From: Lachnospiraceae bacterium
GTDB taxonomy: Bacteria > Bacillota > Clostridia > Lachnospirales > Lachnospiraceae
Assembly: GCA_900751995.1 (NCBI GenBank)
Contig: CAADTP010000015.1
Span: forward strand, 62,001 to 126,000
Reading direction: 5' to 3'
Length of the DNA stretch: 64,000 nt
How positions within the stretch are numbered: the stretch's first letter is position 1; every line of letters begins with the position of its first letter. Shown here one piece after another: positions 24,463 through 33,360 of this stretch. The translations under genes and the position numbers were made by a program. The notes under the pieces were generated by a model. The model saw nothing but the letters and a program-made list of their open reading frames with translations, had not been told where the DNA came from and did no database searches.

Positions 24463-25341
24463 ATGCAGGGAAAGATAATCAAAGGTATTGCCGGATTCTA
24501 CTACGTATATGCAGAAGACGGTAATACATATGAATGCAGAGCCAAGGGAATTTTCCGTAAGGATAAATTCAAGCCTCTGGTAGGTGACAATGTGGACATT
24601 ACAGTTCTGGATGGAAAGGAACTGGAGGGAAGTGTGACGGAGATCCACAAGCGGAAGAATTCTCTGATCCGTCCGGCTGTGGCCAATGTAGATCAGGCAC
24701 TGGTGATCTTTGCCATGGATAATCCGAAGCCGAACTTCATGCTTTTGGATCGTTTCCTCATTATGATGGAGAGGGAAGGTGTTCCGGCAGTCATCTGTTT
24801 TAACAAAAAAGATCTGGCAACAACGGAAGAGCTGGAATTTCTCTATGAAACATACCAGAGCTGCGGCTATCAGGTGATCCTGTCAAGTGCCCTGAAGGGA
24901 GAAGGACTCGACGAGATTGAAGAAGTGCTTCAGGGCAGGACAACTGTGGTTGCCGGCCCATCCGGCGTGGGAAAATCTTCTCTTACAAATTCCCTTCAGG
25001 AAGAAGTGGAGATGGAAACCGGTGAGATCAGCCGTAAGCTGAAACGGGGAAAACATACCACGCGCCATGCACAGATCATACCGGTGGCACAGGATACATT
25101 CCTTGTGGATACGCCGGGATTTTCCTCCTTATATATTGAAAATATGGAGGAGCAGGAACTGAAGGATTACTTTCCGGAGTTCCGAAGATATGAAGGACAG
25201 TGCCGCTTTCAGGGGTGCCGTCACATACATGAACCGGGCTGCGCTGTTAAGGAAGCCCTTGAGAACAATGAGATCAGCAGACTCCGATATGAAGATTATC
25301 TGGAGCTGCACCAGGAATTAAAAGAGAAAAGGAGATACTGA
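24463..25341 (+). CDS. rsgA: Ribosome small-subunit-dependent GTPase RsgA
   Basis: RsgA (YloQ/YjeQ) is a circularly permuted GTPase that helps mature the 30S subunit. The 292 residues include an N-terminal OB fold, FNKKDL (G4) near 108, GPSGVGKSSLTN (G1) near 165, the G3-like DTPGF near 211, and a C-terminal zinc site with Cys and His (CRFQGCRHIHEPGC, about 247-260). ATG 24463 is chosen; a GTG at 24457 that overlaps the prkC stop is also in frame and cannot be excluded. The kinase-rsgA-rpe-thiN order is conserved in Firmicutes. Confidence 0.96.
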   Translation: MQGKIIKGIAGFYYVYAEDGNTYECRAKGIFRKDKFKPLVGDNVDITVLDGKELEGSVTEIHKRKNSLIRPAVANVDQALVIFAMDNPKPNFMLLDRFLIMMEREGVPAVICFNKKDLATTEELEFLYETYQSCGYQVILSSALKGEGLDEIEEVLQGRTTVVAGPSGVGKSSLTNSLQEEVEMETGEISRKLKRGKHTTRHAQIIPVAQDTFLVDTPGFSSLYIENMEEQELKDYFPEFRRYEGQCRFQGCRHIHEPGCAVKEALENNEISRLRYEDYLELHQELKEKRRY

Positions 25342-25344
25342 GTC

Positions 25345-26019
25345 ATGGAATACCGATTGTGCCCGTCGATCTTATCAGCAGATTTTAACAGACTGGGAGA
25401 ACAGATCAAAATTCTGGAAAAGGAAGGCGTTGAATATCTGCATATTGATGTTATGGATGGAGATTTTGTTCCCAGCATTTCTTTTGGAATGCCGGTAATC
25501 AAATCGATCCGGAAAGAATCCAACATGTTTTTCGACGTACATTTGATGGTAACAGAACCGGAAAGATATATCCGCGATTTTGTAGAATGCGGAGCAGATT
25601 CCATTACTGTACATGCGGAGGCATGTGAGGATCTGGAGCGTACACTGGAGCAGATCAGGGCAGCAGGGGTAAAGGCGGCAGTTTCGATCAAGCCATCCAC
25701 ACCGGTAAATGACATCAGCCATCTTCTTGAAGATGTGGATATGGTGCTGATAATGACTGTTCAGCCAGGATTTGGCGGACAGAAATACATGGACGAATGC
25801 ACGGAAAAGATCCAGGAGCTTCGTGAGCTTATTGATGAAGAAGAGCTGGATGTTGATATCCAGGTAGATGGTGGTATCAATGATGATACACTGGAGACGG
25901 TTATGCGTGCCGGTGCAAACCTCATGGTCGCAGGTTCCTGGGTATTTAAGGGCGATGTGGCAGCCAATGTAAGACACATTACAGAAAAAATCCACAATAT
26001 CAAAAAAGAGCTGGACTGA
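25345..26019 (+). CDS. rpe: Ribulose-phosphate 3-epimerase
   Basis: Rpe interconverts ribulose-5-phosphate and xylulose-5-phosphate in the pentose phosphate pathway. The 224-residue TIM barrel has the family marks: CPSILSADF near residue 6, HIDVMDGDFVPSISFG near 33 with metal-binding His/Asp, HLMVTEP near 67, MTVQPGFGGQKY near 138, and QVDGGIND near 174. It is closely packed between rsgA and thiN and probably read from the same transcript. AAAGGAGAT lies before the start. Confidence 0.97.
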   Translation: MEYRLCPSILSADFNRLGEQIKILEKEGVEYLHIDVMDGDFVPSISFGMPVIKSIRKESNMFFDVHLMVTEPERYIRDFVECGADSITVHAEACEDLERTLEQIRAAGVKAAVSIKPSTPVNDISHLLEDVDMVLIMTVQPGFGGQKYMDECTEKIQELRELIDEEELDVDIQVDGGINDDTLETVMRAGANLMVAGSWVFKGDVAANVRHITEKIHNIKKELD

Positions 26020-26021
26020 AA

Positions 26022-26696
26022 ATGATCGATACAATAATAATCAGCGGGGGCAATATCCAGAATGGTTTTGCCCTCGATTTTTTAAAAAAAAGAATAGAAG
26101 AAAGCCGAGGAGAGAAAATCACTCTTGTTGCTGCAGATAAGGGGATGGAATGGTTTATGAAAAACCGGGAATTTATTCCGGATCTTGCAATTGGGGATTT
26201 TGACAGTCTTTCCGAAGAAGGCCAAAAATATATGGAAAGCCTGAAGGGACCGGAGATCATCAGGCTGAAGCCAGAGAAGGATGATTCGGATACACAGTCT
26301 GCGGTAAACCAGATGATCCGCAAGGGTGCAAAGGATATCCTGATCCTGGGAGCTACCGGCACAAGGCTGGATCATGTGCTGGCGAATCTGGGACTGCTTT
26401 CCATGGGTAAGGAACAGGGCGTTCGTATTGCGATCGCAGATCAGTGGAATTATATCACACTTGCAGAAAGCGGAACTATACTGCACAGAGAGGAGCAGTT
26501 TGGAAAATATGTTTCATTCTTTACTGTGGGAGGTGATGTGACAGGCCTCACTCTGAGGGGATTTAAGTATCCGCTGAACGGATATCATCTGACAGTAGAA
26601 GACAGTGGCCTGACCGTCAGCAATGAGATTTCGGAAGAAACCGCAGAGATCCTGTATGAAAGCGGGCAGCTTCTGATGATCATGTCCAGGGACTGA
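26022..26696 (+). CDS. thiN: Thiamine pyrophosphokinase
   Basis: ThiN transfers pyrophosphate from ATP to thiamine, giving thiamine diphosphate. The 224-residue protein has ADKGMEWF near 38, AIGDFDSLS near 56, the LKPEKDDSDTQSAV block near 84 with the acidic metal site, and GATGTRLDHVLANL near 108. It closes the murE-to-thiN run and starts 2 bases after the rpe stop. No thiamine riboswitch is visible, consistent with salvage expressed as a housekeeping function. Confidence 0.95.
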   Translation: MIDTIIISGGNIQNGFALDFLKKRIEESRGEKITLVAADKGMEWFMKNREFIPDLAIGDFDSLSEEGQKYMESLKGPEIIRLKPEKDDSDTQSAVNQMIRKGAKDILILGATGTRLDHVLANLGLLSMGKEQGVRIAIADQWNYITLAESGTILHREEQFGKYVSFFTVGGDVTGLTLRGFKYPLNGYHLTVEDSGLTVSNEISEETAEILYESGQLLMIMSRD

Positions 26697-26719
26697 CAGT
26701 AACAATAAATGCCTCACAG

Positions 26720-26748
26720 TTGCGATTTCAGGCTGTGTATGGTAATAT
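26720..26748 (+). promoter_or_regulatory. Possible ychF promoter
   Basis: TTGCGA (26720-26725), 17 bases, TAATAT (26743-26748), about 95 bases before ychF. The -10 matches the consensus at only four of six positions. Confidence 0.35.
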
Positions 26749-26841
26749 GGGACAGGAATGGCCTGAAAAACGGAAAGGCCTGTTTAAAGAGTATCTGAAA
26801 AATACTGTAAATAAATATATTGAAAGGACGTATATAGAGAG

Positions 26842-27939
26842 ATGAAATTAGGAATCGTAGGTCTTCCTAACGTAGGAAAAAGTACATTATTCAATTCACT
26901 GACAAAAGCCGGAGCAGAATCCGCAAACTATCCGTTCTGTACTATCGACCCCAATGTGGGTGTTGTAACCGTTCCGGATGAGAGACTGAATCTTCTCGGA
27001 GATTTTTATAAATCAAAAAAAGTAACACCGGCAGTGATCGAATTCGTCGATATTGCAGGTCTTGTAAAAGGCGCATCTAAGGGAGAGGGACTTGGAAACC
27101 AGTTCCTTGCAAATATCCGTGAGGTAGATGCTATCGTTCACGTGGTACGCTGCTTTGAGGATTCCAATGTTGTTCATGTAGATGGAAGCATTGATCCGCT
27201 CCGCGATATCGAGACTATTAATCTGGAGCTTGTTTTCTCTGATCTTGAGATCCTCGAGAGAAGAATTGCCAAGGTTACCAAGACTGCACGTATGGATAAG
27301 GAAGCTGCCAAAGAGCTTGCATTCCTTGAAAAAGTAAAGGCGCATCTGGAAGAGGGACAGCTTGCCATTACTCTGGAAACAGAGAACGAAGATGAGGATG
27401 CATGGCTTGCAACCTATAATCTTCTTACTGCAAAACCGGTGATCTATGCGGCTAACGTTGCAGAGGATGATATCGCAGATGATGGGGCGAACAATCAGTA
27501 TGTACAGGCAGTACGTGAATACGCTGCCAAACAGAACAGCGAGGTATTTGTGATCTGTGCGCAGATCGAGGAGGAGATCTCCGAGCTGGATGAGGATGAG
27601 AGAAAGATGTTCCTTGAGGATCTGGGACTGACAGAATCCGGCCTGGAGAAGTTGGTGCGCGCAAGCTATCACCTTCTTGGCCTTATGAGCTTCCTGACAG
27701 CAGGAGAGGATGAGACAAGAGCATGGACTATCAAGATCGGAACCAAGGCACCGCAGGCAGCAGGTAAGATCCACACAGACTTTGAACGTGGATTTATCAA
27801 AGCAGAGGTTGTGAATTATCAGGATCTTCTGGATTGCGGTTCCTATGCAGGTGCCAGAGAGAAGGGCCTTGTACGTATGGAAGGAAAAGAGTACGTTGTA
27901 CAGGACGGAGATGTGATCTTATTCAGATTTAACGTGTGA
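26842..27939 (+). CDS. ychF: Redox-regulated ATPase YchF
   Basis: YchF (human OLA1 homologue) is an Obg-related P-loop protein that prefers ATP and binds ribosomes, with roles in stress responses. The 365-residue protein has G1 [12 protein letters not shown] at residue 7, G3 [14 protein letters not shown] near 66, the coiled-coil insertion (about 130-200), and the C-terminal TGS-like domain ending [12 protein letters not shown]. The NxxE-type replacement of the usual guanine motif in this family is consistent with ATP use. The gene seems to stand alone between thiN and lgt. Confidence 0.97.
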   Translation: MKLGIVGLPNVGKSTLFNSLTKAGAESANYPFCTIDPNVGVVTVPDERLNLLGDFYKSKKVTPAVIEFVDIAGLVKGASKGEGLGNQFLANIREVDAIVHVVRCFEDSNVVHVDGSIDPLRDIETINLELVFSDLEILERRIAKVTKTARMDKEAAKELAFLEKVKAHLEEGQLAITLETENEDEDAWLATYNLLTAKPVIYAANVAEDDIADDGANNQYVQAVREYAAKQNSEVFVICAQIEEEISELDEDERKMFLEDLGLTESGLEKLVRASYHLLGLMSFLTAGEDETRAWTIKIGTKAPQAAGKIHTDFERGFIKAEVVNYQDLLDCGSYAGAREKGLVRMEGKEYVVQDGDVILFRFNV

Positions 27940-27995
27940 TCACCAACGTCTGTGAAATACCGGCTGTAAGCTGAAAAATTATAACAGGTGATTTT

Positions 27996-29114
27996 ATGGA
28001 TATGTCAATTCGGTTTCCCGGATTAAATCTGGTTTTGGATCATGTGCCGAGATCCTTTGAGATCTTTGGCTTTGAGATCACGATCTATGGCGTCCTGATC
28101 GCGATAGGAATGCTTCTGGGAATCTTTTTTGTGGTACTGGAAGCCAGAAGAAATCATGAAGATCCGGATGCATATCTGGATCTGGCCATCATAACGCTGC
28201 TTTCCGGTGTGGCAGGGGCAAGGCTGCTTTATGCGGCTTTTTCCTGGAGTCTTTATAAAAATGATCCGGGACAGCTTCTGAATATACGGTCCGGAGGACT
28301 TATGTTTTATGGCGGACTTCTGGGCGGTGTGCTGGGTGGTGCGGTCTACTGCAGGATCCGAAAGAAATCCTTCTGGCAGATGGCAGATCTTGCCTGCATG
28401 GGACTTCTGATCGGGCAGATAATAGGAAAGTGGGGAAGCTTTTTTAACAGAGAATCTTTCGGGGAATATGCAGACAACATTTTTTCCATGCAGCTGCCGC
28501 TGACTGCGGTACGGGCAGGAGAGGTCACCACGGCTATGCGTGAAAAGCTTCAAACCGTGGACGGTGGTACCTGGATTTTGGTACAGCCCTTGTTTTTCTA
28601 TGAAAGTCTCTGGTGTCTGCTTGTGCTTTTGATGCTTATGATGCTGCTTCGCAAAAAAGTATTTCAGGGAGAGATCTTTCTGAGATATCTGGCAGGCTAT
28701 GGTCTTGGAAGAGCAGTGATCCAGTGGTTCCGCACAGATAAAATACTGTTTCCGGGAACCGGTGTGGATGTTTCACTGGTGATCTCGGTAATACTTTTTG
28801 TTCTTTGCACCGTGGTAGTTGCAGTGAAACGCGTGATGTCCAGAAAGCGGGCAAAAGTACGGATGAGAAGGATCGAGAAAGATCAGCAGGCAGAGAAAGA
28901 AGCGGAACAGCAACGGGAAAATGTAGCAGAGAATCTGGAAACAGAGACTGTACAGGGAGAAAAAAATGGATCAGAACGAGATACAGAAGAAAGAGGAAGC
29001 TCTTCGGAAAGCGTCACTTTTGCGGCAGCTGCAGGAGGAACGGAAGAAGCTGGACAGCCAGATCAGGAGCAGGAGCGATCTTCTGAAGAATCTGGAGGCC
29101 AGCCAAAGAGTTGA
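27996..29114 (+). CDS. lgt: Prolipoprotein diacylglyceryl transferase with long charged tail
   Basis: Lgt transfers diacylglycerol from phosphatidylglycerol to the lipobox cysteine of prelipoproteins. The first 285 or so residues are the standard membrane enzyme with about seven helices, including GARLLYAAFSW near 70, GGLMFYGGLLGG near 100 and GKWGSFFNRESFGEY near 146, the family signature with the catalytic-region Arg and Asn. Beyond residue 290 is a roughly 80-residue hydrophilic tail of Lys/Glu then Gly/Ser/Glu that lies outside the usual fold. The last 50 residues overlap another plausible reading frame (28966-29145). The ATG at 27996 follows AGGTGATTTT; an in-frame ATG at 28002 is also possible. 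Confidence 0.94.
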   Translation: MDMSIRFPGLNLVLDHVPRSFEIFGFEITIYGVLIAIGMLLGIFFVVLEARRNHEDPDAYLDLAIITLLSGVAGARLLYAAFSWSLYKNDPGQLLNIRSGGLMFYGGLLGGVLGGAVYCRIRKKSFWQMADLACMGLLIGQIIGKWGSFFNRESFGEYADNIFSMQLPLTAVRAGEVTTAMREKLQTVDGGTWILVQPLFFYESLWCLLVLLMLMMLLRKKVFQGEIFLRYLAGYGLGRAVIQWFRTDKILFPGTGVDVSLVISVILFVLCTVVVAVKRVMSRKRAKVRMRRIEKDQQAEKEAEQQRENVAENLETETVQGEKNGSERDTEERGSSSESVTFAAAAGGTEEAGQPDQEQERSSEESGGQPKS

Positions 29115-29145
29115 CCGTATTCTGGAATTATATTACGGAAACTGA
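28966..29145 (+). CDS. Possible 59-residue coiled-coil protein overlapping the lgt tail
   Basis: An ORF in the +1 frame relative to lgt, overlapping its last 149 bases and ending 31 bases past its stop. It has its own AGGGAG five to six bases ahead of ATG. The product begins MDQNEIQKKEEALRKASLL and continues as a charged, heptad-like helix (RQLQEERKKLDSQIRSR) to LELYYGN. This looks far more protein-like than the low-complexity lgt tail read from the same bases. It may be a real small gene coupled to lgt, or the lgt tail may be what is left after an ancestral fusion or frameshift. No known family is recognised. Confidence 0.5.
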   Translation: MDQNEIQKKEEALRKASLLRQLQEERKKLDSQIRSRSDLLKNLEASQRVDRILELYYGN

Positions 29146-29228
29146 GAGCAAACAGATATAGGATACAGATGCTTTTGTCTGATGGATCAGAATATAGGAT
29201 ACCGGCATTTGGCTGATAAGAGCAGCAG

Positions 29229-29282
29229 AAAACTGCCCTGCAGGAAAACGTCTTCTACGACGTTTCCGGCAGGGCAGTTTTT
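29229..29282. terminator. Bidirectional terminator between lgt and the AraC-type gene
   Basis: AAAACTGCCCTGC (29229-29241) pairs with GCAGGGCAGTTTT (29269-29281), with an inner GGAAAACGTC/GACGTTTCC stem. Flanking A and T runs fit use from both strands. Confidence 0.9.
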
Positions 29283-29304
29283 GTGCTGGTGCAGTAGGAA
29301 TATA

Positions 29305-30111
29305 TCAGTACATCTTTCGGAAATCCAGAGGAGTTGTGCCTGTGACTTTACGGAACATGGCGATAAAGTGGCTGGCATCGGAAAATCCGGAAGCGCCGGC
29401 AACATCCTGGATCTTCATATCCGGTCTGGAAAGCAGAAGCTCACGTGCGCGGCTGATGCGGTACATGGTAACGTACTCGTAAACCGAGCAGCCCATAAAA
29501 CGGCGGAACAGACGGGAAAGATACTGCGGAGAGACAAAAACGCTCCGGCTCAGCTGCGCTGCAGTGATATCCTGCTGATAACCGGTTTCGATTTCTTTTA
29601 TTACCGGAATCACATATCTCTGGTAGAGAGGATTATCCTGTATCTTCGGAGAAGCTGCACAGTCTGTAAAATTCATAAGAAAATTATAGCAGTCGGAAGA
29701 AAGAGATTTCATATCCGGTGTGGGCTGATGATATTTACGCAAGGTAGAAGAAATCATTTTCCGGATACTGGCTCCTTGTTCCTTTTCGATAAGGATCACT
29801 TCCTGGTTGTCTGTCATGGAAGGAATGCTGCCTGCCAATGTTCCTGTGAAGGTGGCAAACATCGTGGTCCAGGAAGTAGACTCCCTGTGATAGGAATGAG
29901 GGACACCGGGGGCGATGAGGATGCCCTCGTTGGCTCCGAGAGTATAAAATTTTCCACGGACTTCAATGCGTCCGGTACCCTTTTCAGTCTGGAGGTAATG
30001 ATAATACGGATATCCGTCCGGACGGAAGATATTAACCTGATTCCAGTGGTTCCCAAGAGACTCAAACATGAAGGGAGCACTGACCGGAGTGTTTCTGAAA
30101 TAGATCGACAT
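29305..30111 (-). CDS. AraC-family transcriptional regulator
   Basis: A 268-residue regulator with an N-terminal cupin-type sensing domain (about 1-140; GKFYTLGANEGILIAPGVPH is the barrel signature) and a C-terminal double helix-turn-helix (about 165-268; ITAAQLSRSVFVSPQYLSRL then IQDVAGASGFSDASHFIAMF). It most likely senses a sugar and controls the divergent lacZ. ATG 30111 with AGGTGA at a 5-base gap is chosen; a GTG at 30120 is possible but overlaps that ribosome site. Its -10 and the lacZ -10 occupy the two arms of one palindrome. Confidence 0.93.
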   Translation of the reverse strand: MSIYFRNTPVSAPFMFESLGNHWNQVNIFRPDGYPYYHYLQTEKGTGRIEVRGKFYTLGANEGILIAPGVPHSYHRESTSWTTMFATFTGTLAGSIPSMTDNQEVILIEKEQGASIRKMISSTLRKYHQPTPDMKSLSSDCYNFLMNFTDCAASPKIQDNPLYQRYVIPVIKEIETGYQQDITAAQLSRSVFVSPQYLSRLFRRFMGCSVYEYVTMYRISRARELLLSRPDMKIQDVAGASGFSDASHFIAMFRKVTGTTPLDFRKMY

Positions 30112-30154
30112 GATATTCACCTGTTTCTAAATGTTATATATTTTGGCGAAACAT

Positions 30155-30187
30155 ATTATACCATAATCCGGTGGATTATACTATAAT
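30155..30187. promoter_or_regulatory. Symmetric divergent araC-type/lacZ control region
   Basis: ATAATCC-GGT-GGATTAT (30163-30179) is perfect and extends to 11 of 13 matching bases per arm (30157-30185). A TATAAT for lacZ lies at 30182-30187; one for the regulator gene lies on the minus strand (complement of 30155-30160) with extended TGG. Neither has a good -35, suggesting activator dependence, perhaps on the AraC-type protein. Confidence 0.55.
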
Positions 30188-30212
30188 GATCATAGCATAA
30201 AAAACGAAAGAT

Positions 30213-30237
30213 CCGGCAGAAAAACAGAATCTGCCGG
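30213..30237 (+). promoter_or_regulatory. Leader hairpin just before the lacZ ribosome site
   Basis: CCGGCAG (30213-30219) pairs with CTGCCGG (30231-30237), ending a few bases before the AGGAGG of lacZ. No U-run follows. It may stabilise the mRNA or tune translation. Confidence 0.45.
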
Positions 30238-30250
30238 GCAGGAGGAAAAA

Positions 30251-33200
30251 ATGAAAAAATTTGATCATTCTCTGTTAAAAGATCCCCGGTATTTCAGCGA
30301 CGGAAGAATGGATGCCCACTCAGATCATACATATTATCGCTGTGAGGAAGAGAGAGAAGATGGGAAAACTTCTTTCCGTCACAGTCTGAATGGTCTCTGG
30401 AAGTTCCATTATGCACGGAATTATGCATCTGCTATCCCAGGCTTTGAGGAAGAAGCATATTCCTGTAAGGACTGGGAGGACATTTATGTGCCGGCACATA
30501 TCCAGATGGAAGGATATGATGCACCGCAGTATGCCAATGTCCAGTATCCGTGGGAAGGCCATGAAGAACTTCATCCGGGACAGATCCCGGAACGTTTTAA
30601 CCCGGTGGCAAGCTATGTGAGATATTTCCATGTGCCGGAGAGCATGAAAGGAAAAAGAGTATTTGTTTCATTCCAGGGAGCAGAGAGCGGCCTGGCTCTG
30701 TGGCTCAATGGAAAATTTGTGGGATACAGTGAAGATTCTTTTACTCCGTCAGAATTCGAGCTTACGGAATATCTGAAGGACGGCGAGAACAAGCTGGCGG
30801 CACAGGTGTTTAAATGGACAGCCAGCAGCTGGTGCGAGGATCAGGATTTTTACCGTTTTTCCGGAATTTACAGAGATGTTTATCTGTTTACGGTACCGGA
30901 TGTCCATGTATATGATCTCAGGATCCGTGCCATTCCGGATGAAACTCTCAAAAAAGCCGAGCTTGAGATTGTGACCAGTACCTGGGGAAAAGGAAAAATG
31001 AAGCTTACACTTTCCGGAAAGGGAGAGATCCTTTTGCAGGAGGAAAGATCTCTGAACGGAGAGGATACCTGTACCTGGGAGATTCAGGATCCCCTTCTCT
31101 GGAGTGCAGAAGAGCCGAATCTCTATGATCTGGAGCTGGAGATCAGTGATGAAAGCGGAAAGCTCCAGGAGATTATCCCGGAGAAAGTTGGTTTCCGCCG
31201 TTTTGAAATGAAGGATGGTATCATGACCCTTAACGGAAAACGTATCGTATTCAAGGGTGTGAACCGTCATGAGTTCAGCTCTGTCACAGGAAGACATGTG
31301 TCCCGGGAGGAACTGCTCAAAGACATCGTGATCATGAAACAGAACAACATCAATGCGATCCGTACCTGTCATTATCCGGATGCATCTCCGATCTACCGTC
31401 TCTGTGATGAATATGGTATTTACATGATCGCAGAAAACAATCTGGAATCTCACGGAACCTGGGATATAGCAGAATTTACCGGAGATCACACGGATATCGT
31501 TCCGCACAACAAACCGGAATGGCTGGGCATGATGCTGGACCGTGTAAATTCCATGTATCAGCGTGACAAGAACCACCCGGCGATCCTGATCTGGTCCTGT
31601 GGAAATGAATCCTTTGGTGGAAAAGATATCTTTGAGATGTCTGAGTTCTACCACAAGAATGATCCTACAAGACTGGTACATTATGAGGGGGTTTTCCATG
31701 ACCGCAGCTACAATGCCACCAGTGACATGGAAAGCCAGATGTATCCTTCCGTAGAAGCGATCCGGGAGTTCCTTGCAAAGGATGACAGCAAGCCGTTTAT
31801 CTGTTGTGAGTATACCCATGCAATGGGAAATTCCTGCGGCGCAATGCATAAATATACAGATCTTACAGATACAGAACCGAAATATCAGGGTGGCTTTATC
31901 TGGGATTACATTGATCAGTCTATTTACAAAAAAGACCGTTACGGTAAAGAATTCCAGGCATACGGCGGAGACTTCGGTGAACGTCCTACAGATTATAATT
32001 TCAGTGGAAACGGTATCGCATACGGCGGAGACAGAGATGCTTCACCAAAGATGCAGGAGGTAAAATTCAACTACCAGAATATCACTGCGCAGGTAAGTGA
32101 GGATTCTGTTAAGATCATCAACAAAAATCTTTTTGTAAATACGGACACATTCCGATGTGAAGTAACTCTTGCAAAGAACGGTCATGTCCTCCGCACAGAG
32201 ACACTGGATACAGCGGTGGAGCCTTTAAGCCAACAGACCTACAGACTTCCATTTGGAAAACAGCAGCGCCCGGGCGAATATACGGTAACCGTAGCCTTCC
32301 TTCTCAGAGAAAAAACACTTTGGGCAGAGGCAGGACATGAGGTTGCTTTCGGCCAGTATGTTTATCAGGTGGAAGGAACACCGGAAGCTCCTGCGTGTGG
32401 CGTGGAGCTTGTGAGAAGCCTTCATAACATCGGTGTCCGCGGGGAAAATTTCGAAGTGCTGTTTTCCGTTCTCAATGGTGGGCTGGTTTCGTATAAATAT
32501 GCAGGAAGAGAAATGATCGAAGCGATTCCGAAGCCCAACTTCTGGAGAGCACCTACAGATAATGATTGCGGAAGTCTGATGCAGATGCGCTATGCACAGT
32601 GGAAGATCGCCAGCATGTACGCAAGTCATAAGGATTACCGAAAAGGCATGTATGGTCCGGCCAATGCTCCGGAGACAACGGTTCACGAAAACAGCGTGGA
32701 GGTTGCTTTTACCTACATCCTGCCAACTACGCCTGCCAGTGAATGCCGTCTTGCCTATGAGGTAACCGGAGATGGAAGAGTAAAGACAACGCTGACCTAT
32801 GATCCTGTAAAAGAGCTGGGCGATATGCCGGAGTTCGGAGTACTCTTTAAATTCAATGCGGATTATGATCATGTTCAGTGGTACGGCCTGGGACCGGCAG
32901 AGACTTATGCAGATCGGAAGCATGGCGCAAAGCTCGGCATTTATGAGAATCTCGTGACAGACAATATGGCACGCTATCTTGTGCCGCAGGAATGCGGAAA
33001 CAAGGAGGAAGTACGCTGGGCAAAGATCACAGACAGAAAGGGCAGAGGAATGCTCTTTGAGATGGATAAAGAAAACGGCCCGATGATGTTCTCGGCACTT
33101 CCATATACTCCTCATGAAATGGAAAATGCCATGCATCCCTATGAGCTTCCGGCAATCCATTATACCGTTGTCCGTGCCGCAAAGGCGCAGATGGGTGTTG

Positions 33201-33295
33201 GAGGAGATGACAGCTGGGGTGCCCGCACCCATCCGGAATACCTTCTGGATACCAATGGAAAGATGAAATTTTCCTTTGCGTTCAAAGGTCTTTAA
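30251..33295 (+). CDS. lacZ: Beta-galactosidase, glycoside hydrolase family 2
   Basis: A 1014-residue cytoplasmic LacZ-type enzyme hydrolysing lactose and related beta-galactosides. The domains follow the five-part GH2 plan: a sugar-binding jelly roll (about 50-215), an Ig-like domain, the TIM barrel (about 325-620), another Ig-like domain, and the C-terminal beta-sandwich (about 735-1010). The acid/base Glu is in WSCGNESFGG (residue 453) and the nucleophile Glu in CCEYTHAMGNS (residue 520). AGGAGG precedes the ATG. No lactose permease or galactose genes flank it; it is paired only with the AraC-type regulator. Confidence 0.96.
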   Translation: MKKFDHSLLKDPRYFSDGRMDAHSDHTYYRCEEEREDGKTSFRHSLNGLWKFHYARNYASAIPGFEEEAYSCKDWEDIYVPAHIQMEGYDAPQYANVQYPWEGHEELHPGQIPERFNPVASYVRYFHVPESMKGKRVFVSFQGAESGLALWLNGKFVGYSEDSFTPSEFELTEYLKDGENKLAAQVFKWTASSWCEDQDFYRFSGIYRDVYLFTVPDVHVYDLRIRAIPDETLKKAELEIVTSTWGKGKMKLTLSGKGEILLQEERSLNGEDTCTWEIQDPLLWSAEEPNLYDLELEISDESGKLQEIIPEKVGFRRFEMKDGIMTLNGKRIVFKGVNRHEFSSVTGRHVSREELLKDIVIMKQNNINAIRTCHYPDASPIYRLCDEYGIYMIAENNLESHGTWDIAEFTGDHTDIVPHNKPEWLGMMLDRVNSMYQRDKNHPAILIWSCGNESFGGKDIFEMSEFYHKNDPTRLVHYEGVFHDRSYNATSDMESQMYPSVEAIREFLAKDDSKPFICCEYTHAMGNSCGAMHKYTDLTDTEPKYQGGFIWDYIDQSIYKKDRYGKEFQAYGGDFGERPTDYNFSGNGIAYGGDRDASPKMQEVKFNYQNITAQVSEDSVKIINKNLFVNTDTFRCEVTLAKNGHVLRTETLDTAVEPLSQQTYRLPFGKQQRPGEYTVTVAFLLREKTLWAEAGHEVAFGQYVYQVEGTPEAPACGVELVRSLHNIGVRGENFEVLFSVLNGGLVSYKYAGREMIEAIPKPNFWRAPTDNDCGSLMQMRYAQWKIASMYASHKDYRKGMYGPANAPETTVHENSVEVAFTYILPTTPASECRLAYEVTGDGRVKTTLTYDPVKELGDMPEFGVLFKFNADYDHVQWYGLGPAETYADRKHGAKLGIYENLVTDNMARYLVPQECGNKEEVRWAKITDRKGRGMLFEMDKENGPMMFSALPYTPHEMENAMHPYELPAIHYTVVRAAKAQMGVGGDDSWGARTHPEYLLDTNGKMKFSFAFKGL

Positions 33296-33327
33296 AATGT
33301 CATAAAATAACAGAACATAAAGTCAGA

Positions 33328-33360
33328 AAAAAGCTTCCGGCGACTGTCCGGAAGCTTTTT
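33328..33360 (+). terminator. lacZ terminator
   Basis: AAAAAGCTTCCGG (33328-33340) pairs perfectly with CCGGAAGCTTTTT (33348-33360) and the right arm ends in a T-run. Confidence 0.92.

Noticed and set aside
29182..30186. 334-codon plus-strand open frame opposite the AraC-type gene
   Set aside because: The minus-strand protein has full cupin and HTH signatures; this frame has none and crosses the terminator hairpin.
30749..33232. Two long minus-strand open frames (366 and 335 codons) opposite lacZ
   Set aside because: lacZ is intact with catalytic residues; the reverse frames have no recognisable motif.
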